A stretch of DNA of 27,523 bases, taken from IMG/VR virus record IMGVR_UViG_3300001686_000023, positions 1 through 27,523 of that record; one strand, 5' to 3'. Below, piece after piece: positions 1 through 9,048 of this stretch; the first letter of the stretch is position 1; each line of letters begins with the position of its first letter. A program made the position numbers and the translations under genes. Source of the DNA: a virus. The notes beneath the pieces were generated by a model. The model did not search any database. It saw only the letters and a list, made by a program, of their open reading frames with translations, and was not told the origin of the DNA.

Positions 1-177
1 CCTGCCGGACCTGCCGCTCCAGCGGCTCCAGGATTGCCAGAAGGCCCGATTGGGCCTTGTGCACCTTGCTCACCTTTTGGGCCTGCTGGTCCAGGTATGC
101 CAGGATCACCTTTTGACCCTCCAGGACCAACAGGACCAGGAGGGCCAGCTGGACCGGGAGGACCAGCAATTGCACCT
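1..177 (-). repeat. Gly-X-Y collagen-like coding repeat
   Basis: On the minus strand the codons read as uninterrupted Gly-X-Y triplets with many prolines, continuing past the window edge. Because GGN and CCN are complementary, the plus strand also reads Gly/Pro-rich here; only the minus frame continues into a proper fibre N-terminus with an SD and ATG. Confidence 0.85.
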
Positions 178-1097
178 CTCAAAGCATTAGAAAAGTCAAT
201 CCAAGCAAGAGTTGACGTAATTGCCCAACCACAGACATAACCTGTATTTGTATGAGTTAAATCACCAAGGCCACCACCTGTTGCCATATATAGTTTAGCA
301 AGAGGAGTCCAACTTGAACTTAAATCTTGGTGAATACCAACTGTAGTAATTTCGTTTACGGACGTTCTAATACCAATTGGAGGATTTACAGTTGAACCTG
401 GATTTGAAACAAGAGTTATTGTGTGGGAATCAAAATCAAGAGCAACTACTTTTCCGACAGCAGCGTTTCCAGCAAAGCGGGCAGGAGTGACTGGCATGAC
501 AGTTTCGCCCTGTCCTGCCAGATTTCGTTCTGTGCTAAAATGCCAAGAACTGTTCCAACGATAAGCAATGCATGTAATTCCGATTAATGTGTGTAACTTG
601 ACTTGATAGGTATTGAAAGGGGCAGTGCTGGGGTCAGGAAGATCAAATTCAGTTGGAACCTCAGGCAGCGATAGAAGCTGAAGAGGCTGAATGGTGAAGT
701 TAGAAATTGTAGCAAGATTCGAGTATTTAATAGTAACTTGGAAAATACGTCTATTACCAAGATTATTGCCAACTGATCTCCGCTTGTGCATCGTTTGGAC
801 ATAACTCGTGAGCGAGAACAATGTCCCGTCATCGAGATAAATGCCCAAGTTTCCAATTTCGAAATCACCAATAGTTTCATCAAGAATAATAATGTAATCA
901 GTTGTGTTTTCGTCAACAATTCTATAATGCATTAATGTAGCATCTCCGGTATAAACAAGACCGGAAACGTCTGTCATAGTATCATTAGGGATAATAAGGT
1001 TAGAACCAATCTTGAATTTATTGATGTTAATAAGAGGACCATTGGTCCCTGCTTCAATTGCTTTTTGTATTCCGAGTCGAGTTATAACCGTCGACAT
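1..1097 (-). CDS. Collagen-repeat tail fibre protein (3' end beyond the window)
   Basis: An open frame of 365 codons runs from ATG at 1097 to the left edge with no stop, so its C-terminus is missing. An SD (TAGGAG) lies 9 bases before the ATG. Residues about 20-110 resemble the N-terminal domain of phage tail-collar fibre proteins that attaches a fibre to the baseplate (motifs [31 protein letters not shown]). The middle (about 110-305) is beta-rich and unassigned. From about residue 306 the protein is Gly-X-Y collagen repeat ([16 protein letters not shown]), which in phage fibres forms a trimeric stalk. The missing C-terminus would carry the trimerisation and receptor-binding head. It is the last gene visible in the fibre cassette. 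Fibre identity is well supported; the receptor is unknown. Confidence 0.85.
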   Translation of the reverse strand, partial: MSTVITRLGIQKAIEAGTNGPLININKFKIGSNLIIPNDTMTDVSGLVYTGDATLMHYRIVDENTTDYIIILDETIGDFEIGNLGIYLDDGTLFSLTSYVQTMHKRRSVGNNLGNRRIFQVTIKYSNLATISNFTIQPLQLLSLPEVPTEFDLPDPSTAPFNTYQVKLHTLIGITCIAYRWNSSWHFSTERNLAGQGETVMPVTPARFAGNAAVGKVVALDFDSHTITLVSNPGSTVNPPIGIRTSVNEITTVGIHQDLSSSWTPLAKLYMATGGGLGDLTHTNTGYVCGWAITSTLAWIDFSNALRGAIAGPPGPAGPPGPVGPGGSKGDPGIPGPAGPKGEQGAQGPIGPSGNPGAAGAAGPA

Positions 1098-1130
1098 TTT
1101 ATCTCACTCCTATCTACGTGCAACGCAGTT

Positions 1131-1847
1131 TTATAAGATCGAAATCAAGGTCCCGAAGAAGGACTTAAGAGAAAGATAGGCGGCGAGGACTTCAGCCTCG
1201 GTAAGGCTACGGCCTTCGTAGATGGCCGCATAAGCTATAGCACCATCACCAGTCTGATCTAGACCAATTCTCAGAGACCGCTGCACGTCACGAGGAGCAG
1301 TCCCTGCAGCGAGACCTGTATTGCTTGATAAAACACCAGAAGTTCCGAGATAGATTTTAGGAGGTAGACCTAAAGGGCCGACCCCAGCAGTAAAGAAAAA
1401 GCCTCCAGTATTGGGCACATCTAACCGTGCTATATCAGCACCAGAGGAATATCTATTATTGAAGAATCGTAGCCCAGCTCCGGAACCACTAGTTAGAACC
1501 GAAAACCCAGTGACATTATTCGAAGGTGAATAAAAAGTGAAGGGAAACAGTTCACCAATGCCTGCTGGCCTGCATATTGCAAACATAGTGATATCACCAG
1601 TAGGAGTTATATGAGTATCAAAGCCATTTTGACCATAGCCGCCACCACTAATATTTGTGAATCCTGGAGCATAAGTTGGCGTCCCGACTTGAGTCATTGG
1701 TAAGGATGGATTTGCACGATTTATAACAGCATGAGCGGTATCTGTGTTTATTAGCCATTCACCTACTAAGTTATCAACACTAGGAAGAGTTAGCGAAGCA
1801 AGCTTATTTGCAAAATTAGCAGTTGCTACCCGAATTGAGATTCCCAT
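1131..1847 (-). CDS. LamG/concanavalin-like tail protein, putative glycan binder
   Basis: 238 residues from the ATG at 1847, which overlaps the TGA of the upstream esterase-like gene as TGATG and suggests translational coupling. An in-frame ATG 27 bases further upstream (1874) is less likely because it lies inside the preceding gene without an SD. The body reads as one jelly-roll domain of the LamG/concanavalin-like type: an opening NLVGEWL segment, Gly/Ser-rich strands (FTNISGGGYGQNGFDTHI), and a closing segment AIYEGRSLTEAEVLAAYLSL, which is typical of the end of such domains in phage tail proteins. LamG-like domains often bind surface sugars. It sits between an esterase-like protein and the collagen fibre, so adhesion is the likely role. 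The ligand is unknown, and assignment rests on pattern only. Confidence 0.6.
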   Translation of the reverse strand: MGISIRVATANFANKLASLTLPSVDNLVGEWLINTDTAHAVINRANPSLPMTQVGTPTYAPGFTNISGGGYGQNGFDTHITPTGDITMFAICRPAGIGELFPFTFYSPSNNVTGFSVLTSGSGAGLRFFNNRYSSGADIARLDVPNTGGFFFTAGVGPLGLPPKIYLGTSGVLSSNTGLAAGTAPRDVQRSLRIGLDQTGDGAIAYAAIYEGRSLTEAEVLAAYLSLKSFFGTLISIL

Positions 1848-3520
1848 CACAGCGCCCTTTCGAAGATGACACACCAGTTATCTAATCGCTTGTTGATTCC
1901 AGTTGGATTAAATACAACGCTATCACCTTGGCTATCGCGTAAATTTCCGCCAGTACTCGTAGGAGGAACAGTCTTCCCGCCATAACGCAGTACAGACCCA
2001 GGAGTGATTGGTGTGGATGAAATAATCCGGACAGTGCTTGGTCCTGTAAGTGTCACGCTAGAAAGCGTAAACTCTGAACCGGCAGAGTTAAAGACCTGAA
2101 ACCCGTAGTTGTCTCGAAAGCCTATTTGAGTTGTGTCAAATACCAGTGGAGGCACTGGAACATGAAATCTCACATGGATAACAGTCCCTTGCATAAACGC
2201 TTCAATACAGTCAAGTGGTAGCCAGACTTTTTTGTCTATTAAAGTTCTTTTGTGTGCCAAGCCATAGAAAGCACCAAGCCATTTATAGTTTAAGCCATCT
2301 AGATGCGTTCCATCTCCAGATGGAAAGAAATACAGCGGGCACGCTATCACAAAGCGTGGATCGATTTTTGACAACGCTAGCTGTGCTAGAGCAATTCCAG
2401 GTGGAGCAGCAAAATGGTCCGCTGATTGTCCACAAAAGAAATAGATGTCATCAGCCTGCTTCGTGAGTGCCTTAATATCCGTATTGAAATCAATAACTAA
2501 TTGACTTAATAAAGATTGATATGTTGCCTGTGAAGTACCTGCTTGATAATCAGATGTTCCTTGCGTAAACGAGAATGACCCAAGCTTAAACGTCTTTCCA
2601 ATACTATTAGATGATGTTATAGCAGAATTAACAATGCTTATCGTGCTTGAATAACCTCCAGGTCCGCCTTTTGATAAGTCTGCAAGTTTCGTTGCAGATA
2701 TGCCTGTTGCCGCTCCTAAAATAACTGACTGATAACTTGACGGAGGAGTGTTGTTTTCCGATTGTATGCGTTCGATGATACACTCTGCTGCTCCTGTAAC
2801 AGGAGTCTCACCAACATAACTGTATCCAGGCTGAATCTGCTCAACTAAGGGGACAAAGCCGCTACCTGCCGTATTATCGTCACCAGGACGAACTCCAGTA
2901 GCAAAACGAATATTATTAAAACGAGGAACGGACGAGATAATTGGAGTTCCATTAACTCCTACGGATAGACTCTGGCCGTATGAAAAATGACCAATAATGT
3001 CAGATTCAAACTCCGGAGACGTCAAAGAAGCTCCTGATCCTCCTGCAAGATAGTCACCAATATTAACGCCGTTGATTCGAGCGACGGTTAAATCTGTAGC
3101 TTCAGCTACCGTGAATTGTGCATTCTTAAAGCGAAGGGTTCCATCATCTAATACACCACCCGTTGTGATATCTGAGCTATCCAAGATAGCAATGGCCCAA
3201 CCATGTGGTATCTTAGTTCCAAGTCCACCTTCTGGAGTATTAAACTCCGGTGCTGTTATAGATTTAGTTACAAGCTCGTCAATGCTAGCTACTCTAGCAA
3301 TTAGAGTCCCATCATCCGTAACTCCGATTGCAGCAACATCGCCATTATCCAGAACTGCCCACGCATACCTATGTGGAGATTGTTTAATAACTTGAGCTAC
3401 TTCCGCAATGATTCGATCTAGAGTTGTCTTGGCATCGCTTGTACTCTGAACAATTGCAACTAATTCATTTCCTGTTAAAAGTACTGCGTCAGACTCTTGA
3501 GAGGTTTTCCTATCAGGCAT
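1847..3520 (-). CDS. SGNH/GDSL-like esterase tail protein
   Basis: 557 residues. I choose ATG 3520 (SD TAGGAG, 9-base spacing) over the GTG two codons earlier, which is only 3 bases from the SD. Residues about 47-137 hold two copies of a module with the motif 'WA(I/V)..LD..D(V/I)..GV.DDGTL'. The catalytic-looking part has GQSLS with candidate nucleophile Ser184 (SGNH block I) and DGTH with Asp403/His406 (block V spacing DxxH), separated by an alpha/beta-type region (IYFFCGQSAD). The C-terminal ~120 residues are beta-rich. Tail-borne SGNH enzymes typically remove O-acetyl groups from capsule or O-antigen, so a role in processing the host surface is plausible. Substrate is not visible. The stop overlaps the next gene's ATG. 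Confidence 0.6.
   Translation of the reverse strand: MPDRKTSQESDAVLLTGNELVAIVQSTSDAKTTLDRIIAEVAQVIKQSPHRYAWAVLDNGDVAAIGVTDDGTLIARVASIDELVTKSITAPEFNTPEGGLGTKIPHGWAIAILDSSDITTGGVLDDGTLRFKNAQFTVAEATDLTVARINGVNIGDYLAGGSGASLTSPEFESDIIGHFSYGQSLSVGVNGTPIISSVPRFNNIRFATGVRPGDDNTAGSGFVPLVEQIQPGYSYVGETPVTGAAECIIERIQSENNTPPSSYQSVILGAATGISATKLADLSKGGPGGYSSTISIVNSAITSSNSIGKTFKLGSFSFTQGTSDYQAGTSQATYQSLLSQLVIDFNTDIKALTKQADDIYFFCGQSADHFAAPPGIALAQLALSKIDPRFVIACPLYFFPSGDGTHLDGLNYKWLGAFYGLAHKRTLIDKKVWLPLDCIEAFMQGTVIHVRFHVPVPPLVFDTTQIGFRDNYGFQVFNSAGSEFTLSSVTLTGPSTVRIISSTPITPGSVLRYGGKTVPPTSTGGNLRDSQGDSVVFNPTGINKRLDNWCVIFERAL
3111..3378 (-). repeat. Tandem 'WA..LD..D...GV.DDGTL' modules in the esterase-like gene
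   Basis: Two diverged copies are coded at about 3275-3378 and 3111-3212. Copy 1 has YAWAVLDNGD and GVTDDGTL; copy 2 has GWAIAILDSSD and GVLDDGTL. The pattern suggests a small beta-hairpin attachment or spacer module used twice. Confidence 0.6.
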
Positions 3521-3543
3521 CTCCACTAACTCCTATATTTTAA

Positions 3544-4968
3544 TCACAAAGCTCTATAGTTAGAGTCTTCGGTTAGTCTATAAGAACCATCTTCTCTAAG
3601 CCTAAACGATGAAGCCGAAGCATCGATGACTCTTACGTTGTCGTACTCGCTGAAACCTGCCCCGCTATTATTGTTACATAGGTAAATATACATTGTTGTC
3701 TGACTTGCTACGAAAATGGCGTGAAGCTGAGAAGCATTAGAAAGACTTCCGCTATTGTAAACTTCATTTGCACTTCCCAGAGGAACAGCATCGCTTGTTA
3801 CTCTTATAGACAGAGGTCCATTTGTTCCATTGTAATCAAGAGTAAGATGATAAGACTGACCAACGACTAACGAAGAGACTGGAAAAACAGCAATGGGAGA
3901 CTGTTTGGCCGCTGCTGAGGTTAACCTTAGATTACCTCCAACCATAGACATAACAGTATTATCAGGAGTTACAGTTGATCCTGATCCGAGATGGTAGCCT
4001 GACCATCCTGTTAAATTATTAAATGATCCATTTGTGACCTTATTAGGAATAGCAGTCGCAACGGCTGTTACAGACGATAAAGACGATAATGGGCTTAAAG
4101 GAGCAACAGGTTTTATAGCCTTTGGATTAACACTTAAAGACGATAACGATGCAGCAGCCTCACTTGATCGTGCAATTCTTTTTGCATTGAAAGAAGCACT
4201 CGATAAAATTTGAATGCTAACGACTCCGTCCTGATTTGCTCCGGATATGCCAATCTTAGTTGCAGTAGAGACTAAATTGGAAGCAGCATTTAAGCTTACT
4301 GTAGCTCTTTTTTTAAGAGATACATTATTTTGCAAAGAGGATAATGATTGAATTGGAGCATTTCCATGTCTTAAAACTTTTGCAAAGCTTGTAACGATTG
4401 AATAGTCATTCACACTAAAAATAGTTGGTCTTGCAGTTTTTCTGGTATTAACAATAACTGAACTAATGCTGTAAGCCTTAGACTCTTGTGTAGTTTGAAC
4501 TATAACATCTGTTTCTGTAGAATTAATTCTTCTCCTATCCCAGCTTCTCGATCCTGGAGGGAGGAAAAGAGGAAACTGTCCAAAGTTTCCTGTTAAAGTA
4601 TCTCCATCTCCAGTTAAACAAACAGCAGGGTAGACAAAACCTAGCTGTATATTGTTCGCGATATATGCCAGAACTTCATTTTTATAAAACATAACCCTAT
4701 TAAGATAAAAAATATATCTAACGGTAATTGTGTCATTTAAAGTATAACTAGCTGCATTTTGAGACATTAGAGAGTTATTAAATCTTATCAAACCATTAGA
4801 ATCATAACTAATGCTACCATCGTCATAACCTAATTGATTATCAGTTTGAGTTGCAAGAGTAGCTAAACCTATTCCAACAATATTGCTTATTTTATCTACT
4901 GTAACAGAAAAGCTATAATCTCCTTGACTTCTAGGTATATTTGCTTTTGAAATCCAATAACCATTCAT
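3544..4968 (-). CDS. SPRY-like and galactose-binding-like tail/adhesin protein
   Basis: 474 residues. ATG at 4968 overlaps the upstream TGA as ATGA, so it is translationally coupled to the gpI-like gene. Residues about 1-115 look like a SPRY (B30.2) fold (GIGLATLATQTDNQLGYDDG, later YIFYLNRVMFYKN). The middle (about 150-310) is Ser/Thr/Ala-rich with short repeated segments (SLSSL, PLSSLSS). Residues about 315-450 resemble a carbohydrate-binding-like jelly roll (NGSFNNLTGWS opening, EYDNVRVIDA closing, as in CBM4/9-type modules). The last 21 residues repeat an 'RL.ED..Y' unit (FRLREDGSYRL then TEDSNYRAL), a terminal motif seen in some phage tail proteins. Probably an accessory adhesin. Domain calls are by eye and moderate. 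Confidence 0.5.
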   Translation of the reverse strand: MNGYWISKANIPRSQGDYSFSVTVDKISNIVGIGLATLATQTDNQLGYDDGSISYDSNGLIRFNNSLMSQNAASYTLNDTITVRYIFYLNRVMFYKNEVLAYIANNIQLGFVYPAVCLTGDGDTLTGNFGQFPLFLPPGSRSWDRRRINSTETDVIVQTTQESKAYSISSVIVNTRKTARPTIFSVNDYSIVTSFAKVLRHGNAPIQSLSSLQNNVSLKKRATVSLNAASNLVSTATKIGISGANQDGVVSIQILSSASFNAKRIARSSEAAASLSSLSVNPKAIKPVAPLSPLSSLSSVTAVATAIPNKVTNGSFNNLTGWSGYHLGSGSTVTPDNTVMSMVGGNLRLTSAAAKQSPIAVFPVSSLVVGQSYHLTLDYNGTNGPLSIRVTSDAVPLGSANEVYNSGSLSNASQLHAIFVASQTTMYIYLCNNNSGAGFSEYDNVRVIDASASSFRLREDGSYRLTEDSNYRAL

Positions 4969-6806
4969 GGTTCAGGGTCCAAAATTACGGTTAGTCCCTG
5001 ATTCAAAATATCAATTTCCGGATTTGTAAAAGCTAAATCATTTTGCCAATAAGTAAGTCTAATTAGAGGATCAAGTGTATCTACTAAGTCTGTAACATAT
5101 TCGATATCTTGATCCACAGGTACGATCCAAAAATTCGGAGGTAATTCGTTTGCTTCATAGTCTGCATATCTAACATCGGAATCGACACCTACGACCCACA
5201 AGTTGGGTGGGAAATCGTTAGTTTCCCAAGGTGCAAACTCCTGCTCATAACCGACACCTTGAACCCACACTGTCGAGTTGTCGTGAGTATAGGCATAAAG
5301 CGATTCGAGAACAAGCGGTACTGAAGCTAACTTATAAAATAAATCATAAATATATTTGATATCTTCTGGATTAAATATATCAAATATATTCGCATCGTAT
5401 CTTAAAGATACGTGATTAGTCGGATAGTAAGATGAATCAGTTACAAGTTCTATCGGTACGAAATTTTTATAGTTATTTGTCCAAAGATGCTCTAGTGTAA
5501 AGATCGTATCAAGAACGTATCCTTCAAATCCCATGAACGATTCAGTTCCGGCATACTCACAAAACTGAATCCACTCATGAATAGCTCTTCGTCTTGCTTC
5601 ATCATCAAAACGATCCATTCGGATAGTTAGGCCCATAGTCGATCCAAGAGGGCCTAAAAACTCTGCATCAATCCGATCCCACTTGCGAAAATCCCTCATC
5701 CTCTCAGATAGATACTGAGAAGGCTCAACGACATGCTTTCGCATGTCTTTCATTATAGCAGCAAGTAGATCAGATTGCCTGAAATATCCAGGAGTATAGC
5801 CTTCTTCGTTAAAGTTGGTTCCTTCTGGAACGTCAAAGCGCCATTTGCCAGGTGGCAAGACATTGTCATTGAAAGGAACTGTAATATTTACAAGAACGGT
5901 GTCTGCTTTAAATTGAGGGTCTTCTAAGAAAACAGCAACAGATTCATAAGGATAATCACCTGCAACTATCTTAAATCCTACACCAAGCCCTTTAAAGTTA
6001 GACCAACGCAAACCACCGATAATCTGTGCAGTCGTCTCTCCACGAATAGTTCCACTAAGAATAATAGAAGCTTGCTTCGATCCGGTATTTTTATCAACAG
6101 TTTCAGAACCTTTGATATGTGTTGGTAAAACTCTAACATTTGTTTTTTGGTTAATCGAAACGCCAAGGATCGCTTCTGAAGAAGATCGAACGGAGACGCT
6201 TGACGTTGCTTGGATAGATATATGTTCAAAATTAACCGATGTTACATTACTTGCCTGATGCTGCATCCATGTCAGATTAGGAAACTGTCTTTGTAAATAA
6301 TAATCAGTAGCATTGATATTATAATCTTGAGAACCAGCCGCTCCAAACGAAAGACTTGAAGACGCTCGAATAAAAGCGCTTGCCTGACCTCTAGACTCAG
6401 CAAAACCAGAAACAAATGCAGACGACGAGGCTAGAATAGATACCGTTCTTAGAATATCTTTATTAAGAGTAACAGTTACACCAAGAGCGGCAGGAGTTTT
6501 AATCGTCGCTGAACTTAATACAGCAGCGATTGTTGTTCCTCTAACTCTCCGTGGAGTAACCGTGATATTTGTTGATACACTAATTGGAATAGGAGTTGAT
6601 TTTCGGAAAATAGCATTTGCACTAATTGTTGACGAAGAGGAGATGCCAGAAGTAGCTGCTCTAACTCTTCGACCAGCAGCAGCAACCGTGCTAGCAGGAC
6701 TGCTTAGAGAAACGTTTGTCGGTTTAAGAATTCGAAAGGTTTTATCTGCTGGAAAAGTAACAGCAGATGTTGTCCCGATGCTTACGGTAGCAGAGAGTAA
6801 AGCCAT
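4965..6806 (-). CDS. Tail protein I / baseplate wedge gp7-like protein with repetitive N-terminus
   Basis: 613 residues from ATG 6806, two bases after the stop of the gp6/gpJ-like gene. In P2-type tails gpI follows gpJ, and in T4 gp7 partners gp6, so position supports this role: joining the wedge to the fibre layer. Residues about 1-270 are Ser/Ala/Thr-rich and made of irregular 20-25 residue beta-type units ending in basic pairs (RRV, RRVR). Residues about 330-480 are helical and aromatic-rich (MRDFRKWDRIDAEFLGPLG, IHEWIQFCEYAGTESFMGF, LEHLWTNNYKNF), like the conserved part of gpI/gp7-like proteins. Residues about 510-560 contain two copies of 'PPN.W(V/I)V.VD.D'. Fold assignment is inference from context plus these motifs. 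Confidence 0.5.
   Translation of the reverse strand: MALLSATVSIGTTSAVTFPADKTFRILKPTNVSLSSPASTVAAAGRRVRAATSGISSSSTISANAIFRKSTPIPISVSTNITVTPRRVRGTTIAAVLSSATIKTPAALGVTVTLNKDILRTVSILASSSAFVSGFAESRGQASAFIRASSSLSFGAAGSQDYNINATDYYLQRQFPNLTWMQHQASNVTSVNFEHISIQATSSVSVRSSSEAILGVSINQKTNVRVLPTHIKGSETVDKNTGSKQASIILSGTIRGETTAQIIGGLRWSNFKGLGVGFKIVAGDYPYESVAVFLEDPQFKADTVLVNITVPFNDNVLPPGKWRFDVPEGTNFNEEGYTPGYFRQSDLLAAIMKDMRKHVVEPSQYLSERMRDFRKWDRIDAEFLGPLGSTMGLTIRMDRFDDEARRRAIHEWIQFCEYAGTESFMGFEGYVLDTIFTLEHLWTNNYKNFVPIELVTDSSYYPTNHVSLRYDANIFDIFNPEDIKYIYDLFYKLASVPLVLESLYAYTHDNSTVWVQGVGYEQEFAPWETNDFPPNLWVVGVDSDVRYADYEANELPPNFWIVPVDQDIEYVTDLVDTLDPLIRLTYWQNDLAFTNPEIDILNQGLTVILDPEP
4965..6806 (-). repeat. Ser/Ala/Thr-rich irregular units, also in the next gene
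   Basis: Roughly the first 270 residues of the gpI-like gene (about 5990-6806) use repeated 20-25 residue units of the form beta-strand, SS/ST, then basic pair (for example SLSSPASTVAAAGRRVRA and ISVSTNITVTPRRVRGTT). The middle of the next gene (about 4040-4520) has the same flavour (SLSSL, ILSSASFNAKRIARSS). Confidence 0.4.
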
Positions 6807-6807
6807 C

Positions 6808-9048
6808 TTACTTGTCTGTTCCGTAACGGTTAAACTGCTGACTTCTCTCTGTTACGTAAAGATTAATTCTACTATTAACGTTGAAAATAAACTCTCCTAG
6901 GCCAACAATGATATCACTTCCAAGTTGTGGACTTAGAAACTGAGCAAAGTCAACGCCATCAACCTCAAGAATCGTTCTCATTAAATCAGAATGTGCAATT
7001 TTTCTTCCGATAGAACCTTTCTTTAAATCAAAAAGGTCTGCAAGCTTTCGTTCGACGGCTGAGAAGACTTCGTTTGGATCATACTCTGAGAAATAATAGA
7101 CCTCAACTTCAATCTCGATACGTTTCATAATTGGCGGTCTATATGTAATAAGAGTTGTAAAGTGATTGTATTTTTTAAGAAAAGTATCGACCTCGGAAAT
7201 CTGATTGTCGGAAAGGTCTGGACCGTAATAATGAATGTCAATCCAGTGTCCACCAGAAAGGAAGAATGGATATTTTAAGACAACTTGACGAGTATCATAG
7301 TTAATAGTGGATGCATCGTCTGCTGACAATAGCTGCCATTCGCAAATTTTTGTATATCCCTGAGAACCGTAACGATCTTCAATTCTCATCTTAATGTAAC
7401 GATAAGCAATATTATTCTCAAACGTCATCCAGGGGCACCACGTTGCGATTCCAGGATCAATAAGCTCCATTCGGCCACGAATTGGTTCCCAATCAACATC
7501 TGTCTCACTAGTAGGATCAACGGTGTTTGATCCCCACATACTGACAATTTTTGGAAATGCTCTCAACTCTCTAGAGGCATCATTTGATGAGCGAATACGA
7601 AAAGCTTTGGCAACTATAGAATTTCCAAGACCAAAATCATAAATGATATAGCTTGGGGAAGCTGGAGTTGGCGTTGTAGCTGATTGCCAATATGTTTCGA
7701 TATTTGCATCAACAATATTAACAACATTTGATCCGCCAGCAGTATCTGATGCTGTTACCGTTCCTCCCAAGAGCGCAGGTGCGTCAACATCTGGAGAAAC
7801 AATAACACCATGACCCTGAGAATCATTAAACACAATATCGTTGTCTGTGTTAACAGCTTGAAATGATCCTTTAATAATAGAAGTAGCAGGAATCGTAAAA
7901 CTAAAGTCGCTTTGTCCACCACCCTCTGCTGTCTGAAAAGCTTCCAATTTTGTCGGATAGAAAGTCCTCAATATTCCGGTCCAATACGCCCGGTTCATCA
8001 TTTCGAGCTTTCCAATACCTTCCTTATCAGCTTGTTCATACTCTCCCCAAGTGCGCGCATCTGCAAAAGCTAGTGGGGCTTTTGCACCGAGCAAATGTCC
8101 GATGTAATCATCCCGTCTAACTGCTCTTTGGTTAGCAGCATAGAGCCTTGGAACAACATATTTAATATCGTCTAGAGTATGCTCATCTTCTCCGCCGGAG
8201 GCAATTGTGATCGAAATTCCATCAACAGCGAGAACTTGTCCAGGTCCAATGTTGATTTGATCAATAAGAATAACCTCATCTCCGATAGAAGCGCTGTTTC
8301 CAGAAAATCCCGAGGTTTCTGTATAGTAGATTCTAATGTCTGACCCTCTAGGCGGCACTCTTCCGTAAATACCATTCCCAAAGAAAACTAGAACTTTTCC
8401 ATCAGGCGCTGTTTGTTGCAAGAAGACTGTATTTGCAGGACCGTAATAAACAAACGATCCTTCTTCAGCCTCATCCCACCAATCATTGTCAATCATTACT
8501 CGAACGGTGTTATTATCAACATTGAAAACATTTCCAATAAACCAACGTTGATATTTTTCACCCAAACCAGTGAACGTATCTACCCAAACTCTTCCTTCAT
8601 GAAGCTGAAGGTCAATGTATGGATCAGTATTGTTAAGCGTATAAGCTATTCTAGTATGCCAAAATTTATTCCGACAGCTAAATTGCGTATATGCTGGAAT
8701 TGTTATGTCTGCATCCATTTGTCCGCTGAAATCGACTGTTCCAGTTCCTGGAGGGCGCAGCCGAGCCCACATTTCCGCTGCTGACTTTCGTCTTGGTGCA
8801 ACACCAAGAGTAGCAGCGATTGCATAGCCCGCTGTTTTCAAAAAGGCAAAAGGTAGGAAATTATTTAGATTTGCTGTAACCTGTGAATAGTTAAGCATCG
8901 CTGTAATACCAGCAAGCGTATTAGATAATAAAACAATTGTTTGATCGGGAAAACCTACGGACAATAAATCTGATTCTTTTGAAAGTTTCTCTTGAAGTTC
9001 TATACTCAAAGATTGGTAGTCTGTCGAAAGTCCTGATAATTCCGGAAT
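6808..9048 (-). CDS. Baseplate wedge protein, gp6/gpJ-like, with inserted discoidin-like domain; probable ATT start
   Basis: 746 residues if started at ATT 9048, the codon 5 bases after a perfect AGGAGG. A TAA-TAG pair lies just upstream in frame and there is no ATG, GTG or TTG before it; the first canonical start (TTG 9009) has no SD. The extra 13 residues (PELSGLSTDYQSLS) look like a natural baseplate-J N-terminus. The body follows the J/gp6 pattern: helical start, central part with PRRKSAAEMW and GEDEHTLDDIKYVVPR, and a C-terminus with RPPIMKRIEIEVEV and the IGRKIAHSDLMRTILEVDGV segment that closes the wedge ring. Residues about 425-580 form an inserted F5/8C (discoidin)-like sugar-binding domain (NIVDANIETYWQS, YIIYDFGLGN, YRYIKMRI, CEWQLLSAD). 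Family call is strong; start codon is inference. Confidence 0.8.
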   Translation of the reverse strand: MPELSGLSTDYQSLSIELQEKLSKESDLLSVGFPDQTIVLLSNTLAGITAMLNYSQVTANLNNFLPFAFLKTAGYAIAATLGVAPRRKSAAEMWARLRPPGTGTVDFSGQMDADITIPAYTQFSCRNKFWHTRIAYTLNNTDPYIDLQLHEGRVWVDTFTGLGEKYQRWFIGNVFNVDNNTVRVMIDNDWWDEAEEGSFVYYGPANTVFLQQTAPDGKVLVFFGNGIYGRVPPRGSDIRIYYTETSGFSGNSASIGDEVILIDQINIGPGQVLAVDGISITIASGGEDEHTLDDIKYVVPRLYAANQRAVRRDDYIGHLLGAKAPLAFADARTWGEYEQADKEGIGKLEMMNRAYWTGILRTFYPTKLEAFQTAEGGGQSDFSFTIPATSIIKGSFQAVNTDNDIVFNDSQGHGVIVSPDVDAPALLGGTVTASDTAGGSNVVNIVDANIETYWQSATTPTPASPSYIIYDFGLGNSIVAKAFRIRSSNDASRELRAFPKIVSMWGSNTVDPTSETDVDWEPIRGRMELIDPGIATWCPWMTFENNIAYRYIKMRIEDRYGSQGYTKICEWQLLSADDASTINYDTRQVVLKYPFFLSGGHWIDIHYYGPDLSDNQISEVDTFLKKYNHFTTLITYRPPIMKRIEIEVEVYYFSEYDPNEVFSAVERKLADLFDLKKGSIGRKIAHSDLMRTILEVDGVDFAQFLSPQLGSDIIVGLGEFIFNVNSRINLYVTERSQQFNRYGTDK

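Noticed and set aside
34-240. Collagen-like open frame on the plus strand
   Set aside because: It is the complement of the true minus-strand Gly-X-Y repeat; GGN and CCN mirror each other. No SD and no continuation.
2215-2466. Plus-strand open frames of 60-165 codons throughout the window
   Set aside because: All lie opposite well-supported minus-strand genes, lack SDs and show shadow-type composition.
5340-5400. AT-rich TATAAATA-like sequence as a T4-type late promoter
   Set aside because: It lies inside a coding region, is not an exact match, and has no supporting context.
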